From positions 992,001-1,056,000 of the forward strand of contig NZ_CP033875.1 of the NCBI RefSeq assembly GCF_002742645.2: a DNA stretch of 64,000 bases, read 5' to 3'. Of the stretch, positions 21,377 through 29,777 are shown piece by piece. The notes under the pieces are model-generated. The model made no database searches. It was given only the letters and a program-made list of their open reading frames with translations, and was not told where the DNA came from. Each line of letters starts with the position of its first letter. The first letter of the stretch is position 1. This DNA comes from Caulobacter sp. FWC26 (GTDB lineage Bacteria > Pseudomonadota > Alphaproteobacteria > Caulobacterales > Caulobacteraceae). A program made the position numbers and the translations under genes.

Positions 21377-22674
21377 TAATCCACCCCCGCCACGGCCAGC
21401 AGGGCGGCGAGGCCCACCTGCATGCCCTTCAGGCTCTCGCCCTTTTCGACGTCGATCCACTCGTCGAGCGCGTGGGCCCGGCCGCCGCGGAAGCCTGCGC
21501 CGATGGTCAGGGCCGGCACGCCCAGGCTCATCGGGATGTTGGAGTCGGTCGAGCTGGCCTCTCGCGTCGGCTTGTAGCCCAGGGCCTTCACCGCGCCCTC
21601 TGTCAGGGCGACGATCTGCGCGGTCGGCGGCGTCGCGCCGGCCGGACGCTCGCCGATCACCTTGGCCTGGTAGCTGACCGCGCCGTTTTTGGTGGAGCGC
21701 GCTGCGTTCTCGCTGGCCACGGCCTTGTCGAAGATGCCGATCAGCGTCTGGTCCAGCTTGGCCAGTTCGGCCGCGCTTTCCGAGCGCATGTCGAACTCCA
21801 TGAAGACGTCGTGCGGGATGGAGTTCACCGAGGTGCCGCCGCCGGTGACGCTGGCCGAATAGGTGGTCTTGGGCTTCTTGGGCGGCTCGACCGCGTAGAG
21901 GTCGGTCACGGCCTCGGCCATCGCCGCCATCGGATTGACGATGCCGAACGCGCCGTAGCTGTGCCCGCCGGGGCCGGTGAAGGTCACGCGATAACGCTTG
22001 GAGCCGGTGCCCTGGTCGACGATCCGATCCGGATCGCCGCCGTCCATCGAGAAGAAGGCCGTGATCCGACCCTTGTACGGGCCCTTGTTGAAGAGATGGC
22101 GCACGCCACGCAGGTCGCCCGGGCCTTCCTCGCCGACATTGCCGACGAACAGAATGTCGCTCTTGGTCTTGATCCCCGCCGCGTCCATGGCGCGGACATA
22201 GGCCAGAAGGGTCGATAGCGCGCGGGTGTCGTCCCCGATGCCCGGGGCCATCAGCTTGGTCCCCTCACGGCGCACCTTCACGTCGGTGCCTTCGGGGAAG
22301 ACGGTGTCCAGGTGGGCGGCGATGACCACGAACGGACCCTTGCCCTTGGTCGCCGTGCCGGGGCGCACGCCCATGACATTGCCCTCGGCGTCCATCTCGA
22401 CATTGGTCAGGCCGTGGGCCTTAAGCATCTCCAGATAGGCCTTGGCCCGTTGTTCCTCCTTGAACGGCGGGGCCGGGATCTCAGTCAGGGTGATGATGTC
22501 GGCGACGGTGCGGTCGAAGTCGGCGTCCAGCTTGGCGACGGCTTTCTTGAAGCCAGGTGAGGCGACGAGCTTGGCGACGGCCTTGTCGGCGTCAGCGGCC
22601 TTGGGCGCGGCGATGGCGGGCGCGGCGACCAGGACGGCGGCGAGGGTGAGCAGGGAGACGGTGTGACGGAGCAT
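21376..22674 (-). CDS. Exported M20 family metallopeptidase
   Basis: A 432-residue protein with a signal peptide (ending near APAIA-AP). M20 zinc ligands and catalytic residues are visible: AAHLDTVF, then GIGDDTRALS, the catalytic Glu-Glu in NVGEEGPGDLRG, and a dimerisation segment TGPGGHSYGAFG. The C-terminal GGRAHALDEWIDVEKG supplies the last His ligand. Family members are aminopeptidases, dipeptidases or tripeptidase T-like enzymes; the exact substrate is unknown. Periplasmic scavenging of peptides is likely. Confidence 0.88.
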   Translation of the reverse strand: MLRHTVSLLTLAAVLVAAPAIAAPKAADADKAVAKLVASPGFKKAVAKLDADFDRTVADIITLTEIPAPPFKEEQRAKAYLEMLKAHGLTNVEMDAEGNVMGVRPGTATKGKGPFVVIAAHLDTVFPEGTDVKVRREGTKLMAPGIGDDTRALSTLLAYVRAMDAAGIKTKSDILFVGNVGEEGPGDLRGVRHLFNKGPYKGRITAFFSMDGGDPDRIVDQGTGSKRYRVTFTGPGGHSYGAFGIVNPMAAMAEAVTDLYAVEPPKKPKTTYSASVTGGGTSVNSIPHDVFMEFDMRSESAAELAKLDQTLIGIFDKAVASENAARSTKNGAVSYQAKVIGERPAGATPPTAQIVALTEGAVKALGYKPTREASSTDSNIPMSLGVPALTIGAGFRGGRAHALDEWIDVEKGESLKGMQVGLAALLAVAGVD

Positions 22675-22747
22675 GCGACGAATCCTCAGGTTCGCCCGCA
22701 CCCTAAACCGCCCGCCAAGGCCCGCGCACCCCACCTTTCGCTTGGCC

Positions 22748-24805
22748 TTAGGCGCCGAGCCGCGCCTCGCCGCCCATCCAGGGGTCGCTGATGGAGTCCG
22801 CGCCGGTCTCGATCCGTCCGGCGAGGCGACGCAGCCAGGTCGGCTCGTCCTCCAGGCGGACGGTGACGTCATACCAGCCCTGCCGCGTGGCCAGGGTCCG
22901 CGACATGGTGTCGACGCCCTTGAAGTCCAGTCGCCAGGGCTCCTGACCCAGGATCTCCACGCGCACCCTGAGCGGCGAGGGGCGCACATGGCTGACTGTC
23001 AGCAGGAGGCCGCCTGGCGAGGGGCGGGCGGCGATCTCGACGCCAACCTTCTCGCCGGCGAACCGGCGGTGGAAGCCGTTGGGGCCTAGGACCCAAAGAT
23101 CATAGGGGCCGGCCGGCCAGACGTCGCTCAGATGCCTTTGCGGTCCCACTGTGTAGCGGCGCGGCGCCTGGTCCAGGCGCAGACGATCATAGACATGCAG
23201 CACGCCCGCCGCCCCGGCGTTGCTGAATGTCAGGGCGATCGTCCCGTCGGCATAGCTGCCGTCGACCGCCAGGGCGTAGGGCAGGGCGCGTGAAGGGCGC
23301 GGCCCCTCGGCCTGGATCGGGGCGACCACGGCAGTCGGCGTCGGGGGCTTGGCGCGGCCCAGCTTGGCGGCGCGGCCTGCCGGTTCGGCCGTGGCCGGCA
23401 GGGCGGGGAAGGGGTTGGTGTTGGGCGTCTTGAAGTCAAAGCAGGTCGTCAGGTCGCCGCACACCGCTCGACGCCAGGGCGAAATGTTGGGCTCCATCAC
23501 GCCGAACCGCGACTCCAGGAACCGGATCACAGAGGTATGGTCGAAGACCTGGCTGTTGACGTAGCCGCCCCGGCTCCACGGAGAGATCACATACAGCGGC
23601 ACGCGCGGTCCAAGCCCATAGGGCCGGCCCATCAGGTCGTCGCGCTCGGACTTGGCCTCGGTGGGATTGCGCACCAGATGGTGCTCGCCCCCGAGATCGA
23701 CGGTCGATGCGCCGAGCAGCCTGCCGTCCACGTCACGCGACGGCGGGGCGGGGGGCGGCACATGGTCGAAGAACCCGTCGTTCTCGTCGAACATCACCAG
23801 GAACACCGTGCGCGCCCAGACCTTGGGATCAGCGGTCAGGGCGTCGATGACGCGGGCGGTGTAGTCCGCGCCCTGGGCGGGGCTGGAGGGGCCTGGGTGC
23901 TCAGAGTCGGCGGCCGGGGCGATGATCCACGAGACCTGCGGCAGGCGGCCGGCCAGCACGTCCTCGCGCAGCTTGTCCAGGTGATGGGTCGACAGGGCCA
24001 GTTTCTTGAGGCGCGGGTTCGAGCCCGGCAGGTCTTTGTGGGCGTCGCGATAGGCCTTGAACCCCGCCAAGGGGTTATCGGTGAAGTTGTCGGCCATGTC
24101 CTGGTAGATGCGCCAGGAGACGCCGGCCTTTAGCAGCCGCTCGGGATAGGTCGTCCAGGTGTAGGATTCCTTGGCCCCGCCCTTCTCCGGAAAATCGTCG
24201 TGGCTGTTCGAGATCGACGGACCGCCGGCCTTGCCAAGACCGTCATTGGTTCCGGTCCACAGGAACAGGCGGTTGGTGTTGGTGCCGGTCTGAGTCGAGC
24301 AGTGATAGGCGTCGCAAAGGGTGAAGGCGTCGGCCAGGGCGAACTGAAACGGGATGTCGGCGCGCTGGAAATAGCCCATCGACCAGGGCTTCTTGGCGTC
24401 GGGCCAGCGGTCCATGCGGCCTTCGTCCCAGGCGTCCTGGGCGTCGGTCCAGCTGTGCGGCGTGCCCTCGACCCGCATGTGGGCGAAGGTCTCCGCGCTG
24501 TTCAGCGGGAAAGGCGCGAGCAGCTTGTCCTTGCTCCAGGCCTGGATGAAGACCGAGCCGTCCTGGCGTCCCGCCGCGTCGCGCACCGGGATGGGGAACC
24601 GGTCGCCAAAGCCGCGCACGCCGTTCAGCGTCCCGAAATAGTGATCGAAGCTGCGGTTCTCCTGCATCAGGATCACCACGTGCTCGACATCCTGGATCGT
24701 GCCGGTCCGCACATCCGCGTCGATCGCCGCGGCCCTTGCGAGCGCCGGCGGCAGGCTCAGGGCGCCGAGAGCGGCCAGCAGAGCGCGGCGGTCAAGGTTG
24801 GGCAT
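22748..24805 (-). CDS. Phosphocholine-specific phospholipase C, Tat-exported
   Basis: A 685-residue enzyme. The N-terminus NLDRRALLAALGALSLPPALARA is a twin-arginine signal. The phosphoesterase domain includes IQDVEHVVILMQENRSFDHYFGTL and the later FDENDGFFDHVPPP and SPWSRGGYVNSQVFDHTS. Two C-terminal DUF756-type domains follow, as in Pseudomonas PlcH/PlcN. It hydrolyses phosphatidylcholine or sphingomyelin to phosphocholine and may serve phosphate scavenging. GGAGT lies upstream of ATG 24805. A paralogue begins at the right edge of the window. Confidence 0.92.
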   Translation of the reverse strand: MPNLDRRALLAALGALSLPPALARAAAIDADVRTGTIQDVEHVVILMQENRSFDHYFGTLNGVRGFGDRFPIPVRDAAGRQDGSVFIQAWSKDKLLAPFPLNSAETFAHMRVEGTPHSWTDAQDAWDEGRMDRWPDAKKPWSMGYFQRADIPFQFALADAFTLCDAYHCSTQTGTNTNRLFLWTGTNDGLGKAGGPSISNSHDDFPEKGGAKESYTWTTYPERLLKAGVSWRIYQDMADNFTDNPLAGFKAYRDAHKDLPGSNPRLKKLALSTHHLDKLREDVLAGRLPQVSWIIAPAADSEHPGPSSPAQGADYTARVIDALTADPKVWARTVFLVMFDENDGFFDHVPPPAPPSRDVDGRLLGASTVDLGGEHHLVRNPTEAKSERDDLMGRPYGLGPRVPLYVISPWSRGGYVNSQVFDHTSVIRFLESRFGVMEPNISPWRRAVCGDLTTCFDFKTPNTNPFPALPATAEPAGRAAKLGRAKPPTPTAVVAPIQAEGPRPSRALPYALAVDGSYADGTIALTFSNAGAAGVLHVYDRLRLDQAPRRYTVGPQRHLSDVWPAGPYDLWVLGPNGFHRRFAGEKVGVEIAARPSPGGLLLTVSHVRPSPLRVRVEILGQEPWRLDFKGVDTMSRTLATRQGWYDVTVRLEDEPTWLRRLAGRIETGADSISDPWMGGEARLGA

Positions 24806-24930
24806 GGCGAGACTCCGGCGAAACTGCGCCGCAGGTAGCATGCGGTGTTTGGCGGGCGTGTGACAGGGGGGCTGATTGCCGGCAAGCGGACGTCGGTGAC
24901 GTCAACAACGGGTGGTTGCTGCGCCCAAGA

Positions 24931-24994
24931 ATCCCTCTCTCTGGAGAGAGGGAGGGGCCCATCCCGAAGCCCGTCGGGATGGGAGGGTGAGAGG
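24931..24994. repeat. Left inverted-repeat element flanking the DUF559 gene
   Basis: Starts ATCCCTCTCTCT and ends GGGAGGGTGAGAGG, with an internal GGGCCCATCCCG...CGGGATGGG hairpin. It ends at the base before the DUF559 stop codon. Its sequence matches the reverse complement of 25407-25464 over most of its length. Confidence 0.85.
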
Positions 24995-25336
24995 CTACAG
25001 CCTGCCCGAACGCAACACCGACAGGATCTCGTCCGCCGTCCCGCCGGGGTCCGCCAGCACCCGCTCATTCCGAAAGCGCAGCACGAGATAGCCGAAGAGC
25101 GCCAGAGTCTCGCTGCGCCGGTCATCATGGTCCTCGCGCCCCTCATGGGCGGGGCCGTCGAGCTCCACGATCACCTTGGCGGACTCGCAGACAAAGTCGG
25201 CGAAGTATCGGTCGATTGGATGCTGGCGCAGGAAGCGAAAGCCACCGAGGCGGCGGTTGCGGACGAGGGTCCACAGTGTCTTCTCGGCCAGGGTCTGGCT
25301 TCGGCGAAGGCGACGGGCGGTGGCGATCCGATCCAT
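24995..25336 (-). CDS. DUF559 endonuclease-like protein (Vsr-fold)
   Basis: A 113-residue protein. RRLRRSQTLAEKTLWTLVRNRRLGGFRFLRQHPIDRYFADFVCESAKVIVELDGPAH is the DUF559 signature. The family belongs to the PD-(D/E)XK/Vsr-like nuclease fold; the D in DFVC and the E in VIVELDG are probable metal ligands. ATG 25336 is preferred; the frame also opens from GTG 25414, but that start lies inside the flanking repeat. The gene is enclosed by inverted palindromic repeats on both sides. Function in cells is unknown. Confidence 0.88.
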   Translation of the reverse strand: MDRIATARRLRRSQTLAEKTLWTLVRNRRLGGFRFLRQHPIDRYFADFVCESAKVIVELDGPAHEGREDHDDRRSETLALFGYLVLRFRNERVLADPGGTADEILSVLRSGRL

Positions 25337-25406
25337 GGCCGGAGCTTGAGCGGGTGCGAGGTCGCGCTCAACGAAAGGAATCGAGATTTTCCCTTCGGCG
25401 GTGAAA

Positions 25407-25464
25407 CCTCTCACCCTCCCACCGCTTCGCGGCGGGCCCCGCCCTCTCTCAAAGAGAGAGGGAT
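25407..25464. repeat. Right inverted-repeat element flanking the DUF559 gene
   Basis: Starts CCTCTCACCCTCCC and ends AGAGAGAGGGAT. It is the inverted counterpart of 24931-24994, with divergent central hairpin bases (ACCGCTTCGCGGCGGGCCCC). The two copies face each other across the nuclease gene. Confidence 0.85.
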
Positions 25465-25534
25465 CTTGTTAGGCGGCCGGCAACGGCCGCAACGGGTCGC
25501 AAGTCGCCCTTCAGGCCGCGCGCAGCCTAGCCCC

Positions 25535-26635
25535 TCACTCAAACACGATCACCGACCGCGCCAACTCGCCGCGCTTGAGTTCGTCGAACGCCGAGTTGAC
25601 GTCCTCCAGCTTGATCCGGCGCGAGATCAGTTCGTCCAGCTTCAGCTTGCCCGACATGTAGAAGTCCACCAGGCGCGGCATGTCGACCGGGAAGCGGTTG
25701 GAGCCCATGTAGCTGCCCTGGATGCGGCGCTCGCCCAGGAAGTCGACGCCGTGCAGCTCGATCTTGGTGCCCACCGGGATCATGCCGATGACATTGGCGG
25801 TGCCGCCCCGGCGCAGCATCTTGAACGACGCTTCAGCGGTCTGTTTCAGGCCGATGGCCTCGAAGCTGTGATGGACGCCGCCGCCGGTCAGCTCGACCAC
25901 GGCCTTGGCGATGTCGTCGACCTGCGAGCCGTCGATGATGTCCGTCGCGCCGAAGGTCTTGGCCAACTCTAGCTTGGAGGCGAGGCGGTCGATGGCGATG
26001 ATCCGGCCAGCGCCGGCGATCGCCGCGCCATTGATGGTGGCCAGACCCACGCCGCCGCAGCCGATCACGGCCACCGTCTCGCCCGGACGGACGTTGGAGG
26101 TGTGCATGACCGCGCCCACGCCCGTCATCACCGAGCAGCCGATCAGGGCGGCGCGGTCGAATGGCATGTCCTTGCGGATGGCGACGCAGGCATGCTCGTG
26201 CACCAGCATCATCTCGGCGAAGGACGACAGGTTCAGGAACTGGGCCATCGGGCCGGTTCCGCCGTTCAGGTCTTCCTTGAACAGGCGCGGGGCGTCGCTC
26301 TTGCTGCGGCGGGTCTCGGGGCTGATGCAGAGGTTCATGTGCCCGGTCAGGCAGACCTCGCAGTGGCCGCAATAGGGGTTGAGGCATGTGATGACGTGGT
26401 CGCCGACCTTGACGGTGCGCACCTCCGAGCCGACCGCCTCGACGACGCCGGCGCTCTCGTGGCCCAGCACGGCGGGCAGGGCGTGAGTGTAGGAGCCTTC
26501 GACGAAGTGCAGGTCGGAGTGGCAGACCCCGGCGGCCTTGGTGCGGATCAGCACCTCGCGCGGGCCGGGCTTGCCAATGGCCACGGTCTCGATCTCGAGG
26601 GGCTTGCCCACCTCGCGCAGAACAGCGGCCTTCAT
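25535..26635 (-). CDS. Zinc-dependent alcohol dehydrogenase (MDR family)
   Basis: A 366-residue enzyme. The catalytic zinc site is in GVCHSDLHF and GHESAGVVE; the structural zinc cysteines are in CGHCEVCLTGHMNLC. The nucleotide-binding motif is VIGCGGVGL. It oxidises alcohols or alcohol adducts with NAD(P). The family resembles class III/AdhC-like and NDMA-dependent enzymes; substrate is not decidable from sequence. Separate from cheW by a 90-base gap. Confidence 0.93.
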   Translation of the reverse strand: MKAAVLREVGKPLEIETVAIGKPGPREVLIRTKAAGVCHSDLHFVEGSYTHALPAVLGHESAGVVEAVGSEVRTVKVGDHVITCLNPYCGHCEVCLTGHMNLCISPETRRSKSDAPRLFKEDLNGGTGPMAQFLNLSSFAEMMLVHEHACVAIRKDMPFDRAALIGCSVMTGVGAVMHTSNVRPGETVAVIGCGGVGLATINGAAIAGAGRIIAIDRLASKLELAKTFGATDIIDGSQVDDIAKAVVELTGGGVHHSFEAIGLKQTAEASFKMLRRGGTANVIGMIPVGTKIELHGVDFLGERRIQGSYMGSNRFPVDMPRLVDFYMSGKLKLDELISRRIKLEDVNSAFDELKRGELARSVIVFE

Positions 26636-26725
26636 GCTCGTCTCCCTCTTGTTTGCAGAGAGACTAGCGTTCCGCTTAGGGACAGCGGAAGAGGGGACTC
26701 GAACAAATGTTCGGGTGTTGAGCCC

Positions 26726-27202
26726 TTAAGCGGCCAGGGCTTCGATCTGGCGTTCCGGCAGGATGCGGCTGACGGCCAGCAGGACGGTCATCGCGCCTTC
26801 GCCCGAGGTGATGACCGCCGAGACGAGCGGCGAGTCCTCGCCATCGCCCATGGCGGGAGGCGGGTTGATCTGTTCGGCCTCGACCGTGAAGCTGTCGCAG
26901 ACCGCGTCGACCAGCAGGCCGGCGACATCGCTTTGGTTCTCGACCACAATGATGACCTGACGGGCGCCGTCCTGGGCCGCGCCCTTGCCGAGACGCCAGG
27001 ACAGGTCGATGACCGGCATGACCTGGCCGCGCAGATTGATGACGCCGCGCACATAGGGCGGAGCCTCGGGAAGGGGCGTTGGCGGCGTGACGCCGCGGAT
27101 CTCGCGAACAGCGCTGACGGGAACGCAATAGGTCTGGGCGCCGACCTCGAACGACAGGACCTGCAGGGCCTGGCCTTGGGCGTAAGACACGGTGCTGGTC
27201 AT
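26726..27202 (-). CDS. cheW: Chemotaxis coupling protein CheW
   Basis: A 158-residue CheW-domain protein. The pattern QVLSFEVGAQTYCVPVSAVREI, then YVRGVINLRGQVMPVIDLSWRLG and AGLLVDAVCDSF is diagnostic. It links chemoreceptors to the CheA kinase. It stands alone here; no cheA or other che genes are nearby, although a receptor gene lies at 60.4 kb. Caulobacter has several CheW copies, so this may be an orphan serving a particular array. Confidence 0.93.
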   Translation of the reverse strand: MTSTVSYAQGQALQVLSFEVGAQTYCVPVSAVREIRGVTPPTPLPEAPPYVRGVINLRGQVMPVIDLSWRLGKGAAQDGARQVIIVVENQSDVAGLLVDAVCDSFTVEAEQINPPPAMGDGEDSPLVSAVITSGEGAMTVLLAVSRILPERQIEALAA

Positions 27203-27397
27203 GGCGGGTCTCCGTGAACGCGAGAGCCGCTAGAGACCCTCGATACCGCCACCCTGTCGTAAAAAGATGAACAAAGCGGTTCTGGCCAGGGTTGATGAAG
27301 TCTGTTCAGCCGCCGTTCAGGCTGGAAATCCGATCGTTGCCGTAACGCTTGGAACGACGCATCGGGCGACGGCGGCGCAGACCTGAGGGAGGCCGGG

Positions 27398-27775
27398 ATG
27401 GCCAGCAAGATGATCAACACGGTCGGACGGGTCGCCGCCGGCGTCGCCGCCCTGTCGGTGGCTGCGGCCGCCACCACGGCCTCGGCGGATTCGCGCTATC
27501 ACCGTCATCACCGCGACAAGGGCGGCGACGTCGCCGCCGCCGCGATCACCGCGGGTGTCATCGGCTTGGTCATCGGCGCGGCGATCGCCGACGACGACCA
27601 TCGCGACGACCGTTATCGCGACCGCCGCTACGCGCCGCCGCCGCCGCCCCCGCCGCGTTATGGCTATGGCTATGGCTACGCTCCTCGTCCGTATTACGGC
27701 GACCGCGAGTGCTGGACGACCCGCGAGTACGACCGCTGGAGCGGCTCGTACTACGAGCGGACGGTCTGCCGATAA
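27398..27775 (+). CDS. Small exported glycine/tyrosine-rich protein
   Basis: A 125-residue protein. It has a signal peptide (cleavage near TTASA-DS), a His/Asp-rich patch, a glycine-zipper-like hydrophobic segment VAAAAITAGVIGLVIGAAIA, and a Pro/Tyr/Gly-rich tail with cysteines near the C-terminus. GGGAGG lies upstream of the ATG and a strong terminator follows. It resembles envelope glycine-zipper proteins; no function can be assigned. Confidence 0.75.
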   Translation: MASKMINTVGRVAAGVAALSVAAAATTASADSRYHRHHRDKGGDVAAAAITAGVIGLVIGAAIADDDHRDDRYRDRRYAPPPPPPPRYGYGYGYAPRPYYGDRECWTTREYDRWSGSYYERTVCR

Positions 27776-27848
27776 GCCGCACCGGATCGGATCGCTGTTG
27801 TGAGCCAGCGATCCGCTCGGCGTCGACCGCCCCGTCGACGCCGGTCCA

Positions 27849-27880
27849 GCCCCGAGGTCCCCCGACCTCGGGGCTTTCTT
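27849..27880 (+). terminator. Strong terminator
   Basis: A 10-bp stem GCCCCGAGGT / ACCTCGGGGC (27849-27858 with 27865-27874) with a 6-base loop is followed by TTTCTT. Confidence 0.9.
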
Positions 27881-27964
27881 CTGCGGGGTAGGAAAGAGGA
27901 CTCGACTCCGGCGCCGAATGAGAACAAAAAATGAACATTACCGTGAACCGCCGGAGGGTCCGAC

Positions 27965-28189
27965 ATGTCGCCGCTCGCCAATTCCGCCTTCGACAGCCCG
28001 TTCAGCCCGGGCCTGAGATTGACCGAAGACCGACTGGATATCGCCGAGGCGGTGCTGGCGGGGGCGTGGCGCACGCTGCGCGCGGCGGGGTTCGGCGAGG
28101 CCGAGGTGCAAGCCTTGTTCGACCAGATCGCCGATCGGCCCGAGGATCTGGCGCGCCGCCTGAGAAAGATGGCCAACGCGGCGGGCTGA
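27965..28189 (+). CDS. Small hypothetical protein
   Basis: A 74-residue protein, probably cytosolic and helical (residues 20-72). GGAGGG lies 8-10 bases upstream of the ATG, and codon usage matches neighbours. No family recognised. It stands alone after a terminator and before a 190-base gap. Confidence 0.65.
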   Translation: MSPLANSAFDSPFSPGLRLTEDRLDIAEAVLAGAWRTLRAAGFGEAEVQALFDQIADRPEDLARRLRKMANAAG

Positions 28190-28333
28190 CGCGAACGCGT
28201 CCAAAGCGGGTCTTGGCCCGTAGCCCTTTCGATCCGGCCGCCACGCCCCTCTCCCGGTGTCCCCTTCGGGACGCGAAGTGGCCGGAAGCGTCGCCTGTCC
28301 GCCTACCGTCCCCTAGCGCGGCGGATGCGCCGC

Positions 28334-28375
28334 GGAGCCTCTCGTCGACACCCCCAGGTTCGTGCGAGAGGCTCC
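28334..28375. terminator. Long hairpin, probable terminator for the leftward 28382 gene
   Basis: An 11-bp stem GGAGCCTCTCG / CGAGAGGCTCC (28334-28344 with 28365-28375) with a 20-base loop lies just past the stop of the minus-strand gene. The tail is not T-rich, so factor-independent termination is uncertain. Confidence 0.5.
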
Positions 28376-28381
28376 GATGGC

Positions 28382-28690
28382 TCAGCTTGTCGTGCGGTCC
28401 AGCAGAGCGCGCAGGATCTCGGCGCGTTGGGCAGTGTCCACCGAAATGCGGCCTGCCAGTTCCCGGATGCCGGTCGGATAGGCTTCGCCGCCGTCGGCGA
28501 CGGCTCGGGCCTGCTGGGCGATACGGCGCAGGTCGCGATCCAGGCGCTCAATCTCTTCACGCGCCAACAGACGCGCCTCGGCTTGCAGCCGCTGAATGCG
28601 TTGGCTGGTGGACTCCGGACCGCGCCCAAGGTCATAGATTTCGGCCACGCCCGGCGCGGGCGACACGATCTTCAGCGGCTTGTTGGCCAT
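28382..28690 (-). CDS. Hypothetical helical protein
   Basis: A 102-residue protein. After a short N-terminal strand (PLKIVSPAPGVAEIYDLG) it is largely alpha-helical with many Arg/Glu, suggesting a coiled coil (residues 30-70). AAGGAGA lies upstream of the ATG. No family recognised. It precedes no obvious partner. Confidence 0.7.
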   Translation of the reverse strand: MANKPLKIVSPAPGVAEIYDLGRGPESTSQRIQRLQAEARLLAREEIERLDRDLRRIAQQARAVADGGEAYPTGIRELAGRISVDTAQRAEILRALLDRTTS

Positions 28691-28831
28691 GGTTCAGGTC
28701 TCCTTGAACGGGGCCGGTCGTGTCGGCCCTCGTTCAATCAAAGCCTGGCTTGACCTAGCTGTTCCGCAGCCGAACCGTGAAAGCGTCACCGCGTGGCCGT
28801 CACGCCACACGCTCGCTGGTCGGGAAAGTGC

Positions 28832-29386
28832 TCAGTAGGCCGAGTGGTTGTAAGGAAACTGCGATGCCGAGGGCGGCGAGACCGGCGCAGGCGGCGGTGC
28901 GGGGGGCGGAGGCGGCGCATGCTGGGCCTGCGGGGGCGTCGGCGCCGGACGGCGGAACTTCAGGCTGCGACCCTGGAACTCGGCGCCGGTCTCCATGGCC
29001 AGTTGTTCGTGGGTGATGTCGCCGTCGACACGGGCTGTCCCATAAAGACGCACGCTCTGGGCGGTGACCGATCCGATCACCATCCCGTGGATTTCCATGG
29101 CCTGGGCCGTTACCGAACCTTCGATGCGTGCGTTCGGGCCCACGACCAGCTTGCCCACCTTGACGTCGCCCAGCACCACGCAGTCGAGGTGAACCTCGAT
29201 GTCACCGATGACATCGCCCCGGATCGTCAGGCCTTTGGCGATCAGCGAAGCGGGCTTGGGCCGGGCGGGGGGCGGCGTGGGCGCGGGCTGGGGCTGAGGC
29301 TGAGCAGCCTGCGGTGGCGCAGCGCGCGTCGGCTCCAGCGGAGTCAGGGCCAGCTTCGCGGGCGTCTCTTTCTTCTTGGCGAACAT
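28832..29386 (-). CDS. bacB: Bactofilin (BacB-like)
   Basis: A 184-residue cytoskeletal protein. The central region (about residues 48-140) is a bactofilin beta-helix with regular hydrophobic turns (GLTIRGDVIGDIEVHLDCVVLGDVKVGKLVVGPNARIEGSVTA). It is framed by proline-rich disordered tails, the C-terminal one ending FPYNHSAY. Bactofilins polymerise without nucleotide and in Caulobacter BacA and BacB recruit PbpC at the stalk pole. I assign BacB from recollection that bacB lies in this ctrA-proximal neighbourhood; BacA would be the alternative. Confidence 0.85.
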   Translation of the reverse strand: MFAKKKETPAKLALTPLEPTRAAPPQAAQPQPQPAPTPPPARPKPASLIAKGLTIRGDVIGDIEVHLDCVVLGDVKVGKLVVGPNARIEGSVTAQAMEIHGMVIGSVTAQSVRLYGTARVDGDITHEQLAMETGAEFQGRSLKFRRPAPTPPQAQHAPPPPPAPPPAPVSPPSASQFPYNHSAY

Positions 29387-29461
29387 CGGCGGCGACCTTG
29401 TCTCGAAATGGGCGTTGGGAAGCCCCCCGCAGCAAGATATGGGCCGTTTTCGCCAATCCTG

Positions 29462-29707
29462 TCAGCCGGCGTCCCGAACCTGGGTGATCGGGCGGTCATC
29501 GCCGGTCGAGACTTCAGCATGCCAGACGGCGTTGCGATCTTCGTACAGGACGCCCTCGGTCTCTCCCGGTTGCTCCTGCTTCTCGGCCGCCGTTCGGGCG
29601 GCCGACAACGCCGCCTCGTGCGTCGGGAAGGTTTCGGAGAACGTCGCCCCGACCTTGTAGGCCCAGCCGCCGTCGTGCTCGACGATATCGTAGGTCAGGG
29701 TGGTCAT
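29462..29707 (-). CDS. DUF2188-like small protein
   Basis: An 81-residue protein with YDIVEHDGGWAYKVGATFSETFPTHEAALSAARTAAEKQ, close to the DUF2188 pattern (strand, HDGGWA, then a helix of spaced Ala/Arg). The family's function is unknown. GGAGA precedes the ATG. It lies between bacB and cobS on the same strand, with gaps of about 70 bases. Confidence 0.75.
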   Translation of the reverse strand: MTTLTYDIVEHDGGWAYKVGATFSETFPTHEAALSAARTAAEKQEQPGETEGVLYEDRNAVWHAEVSTGDDRPITQVRDAG

Positions 29708-29777
29708 GGGCGGGTCTCCGTTGGGATGCGGAGATCGAACGACCAGCCGCTCCCGACGTTCCCCGTTCGAGGTTTTC

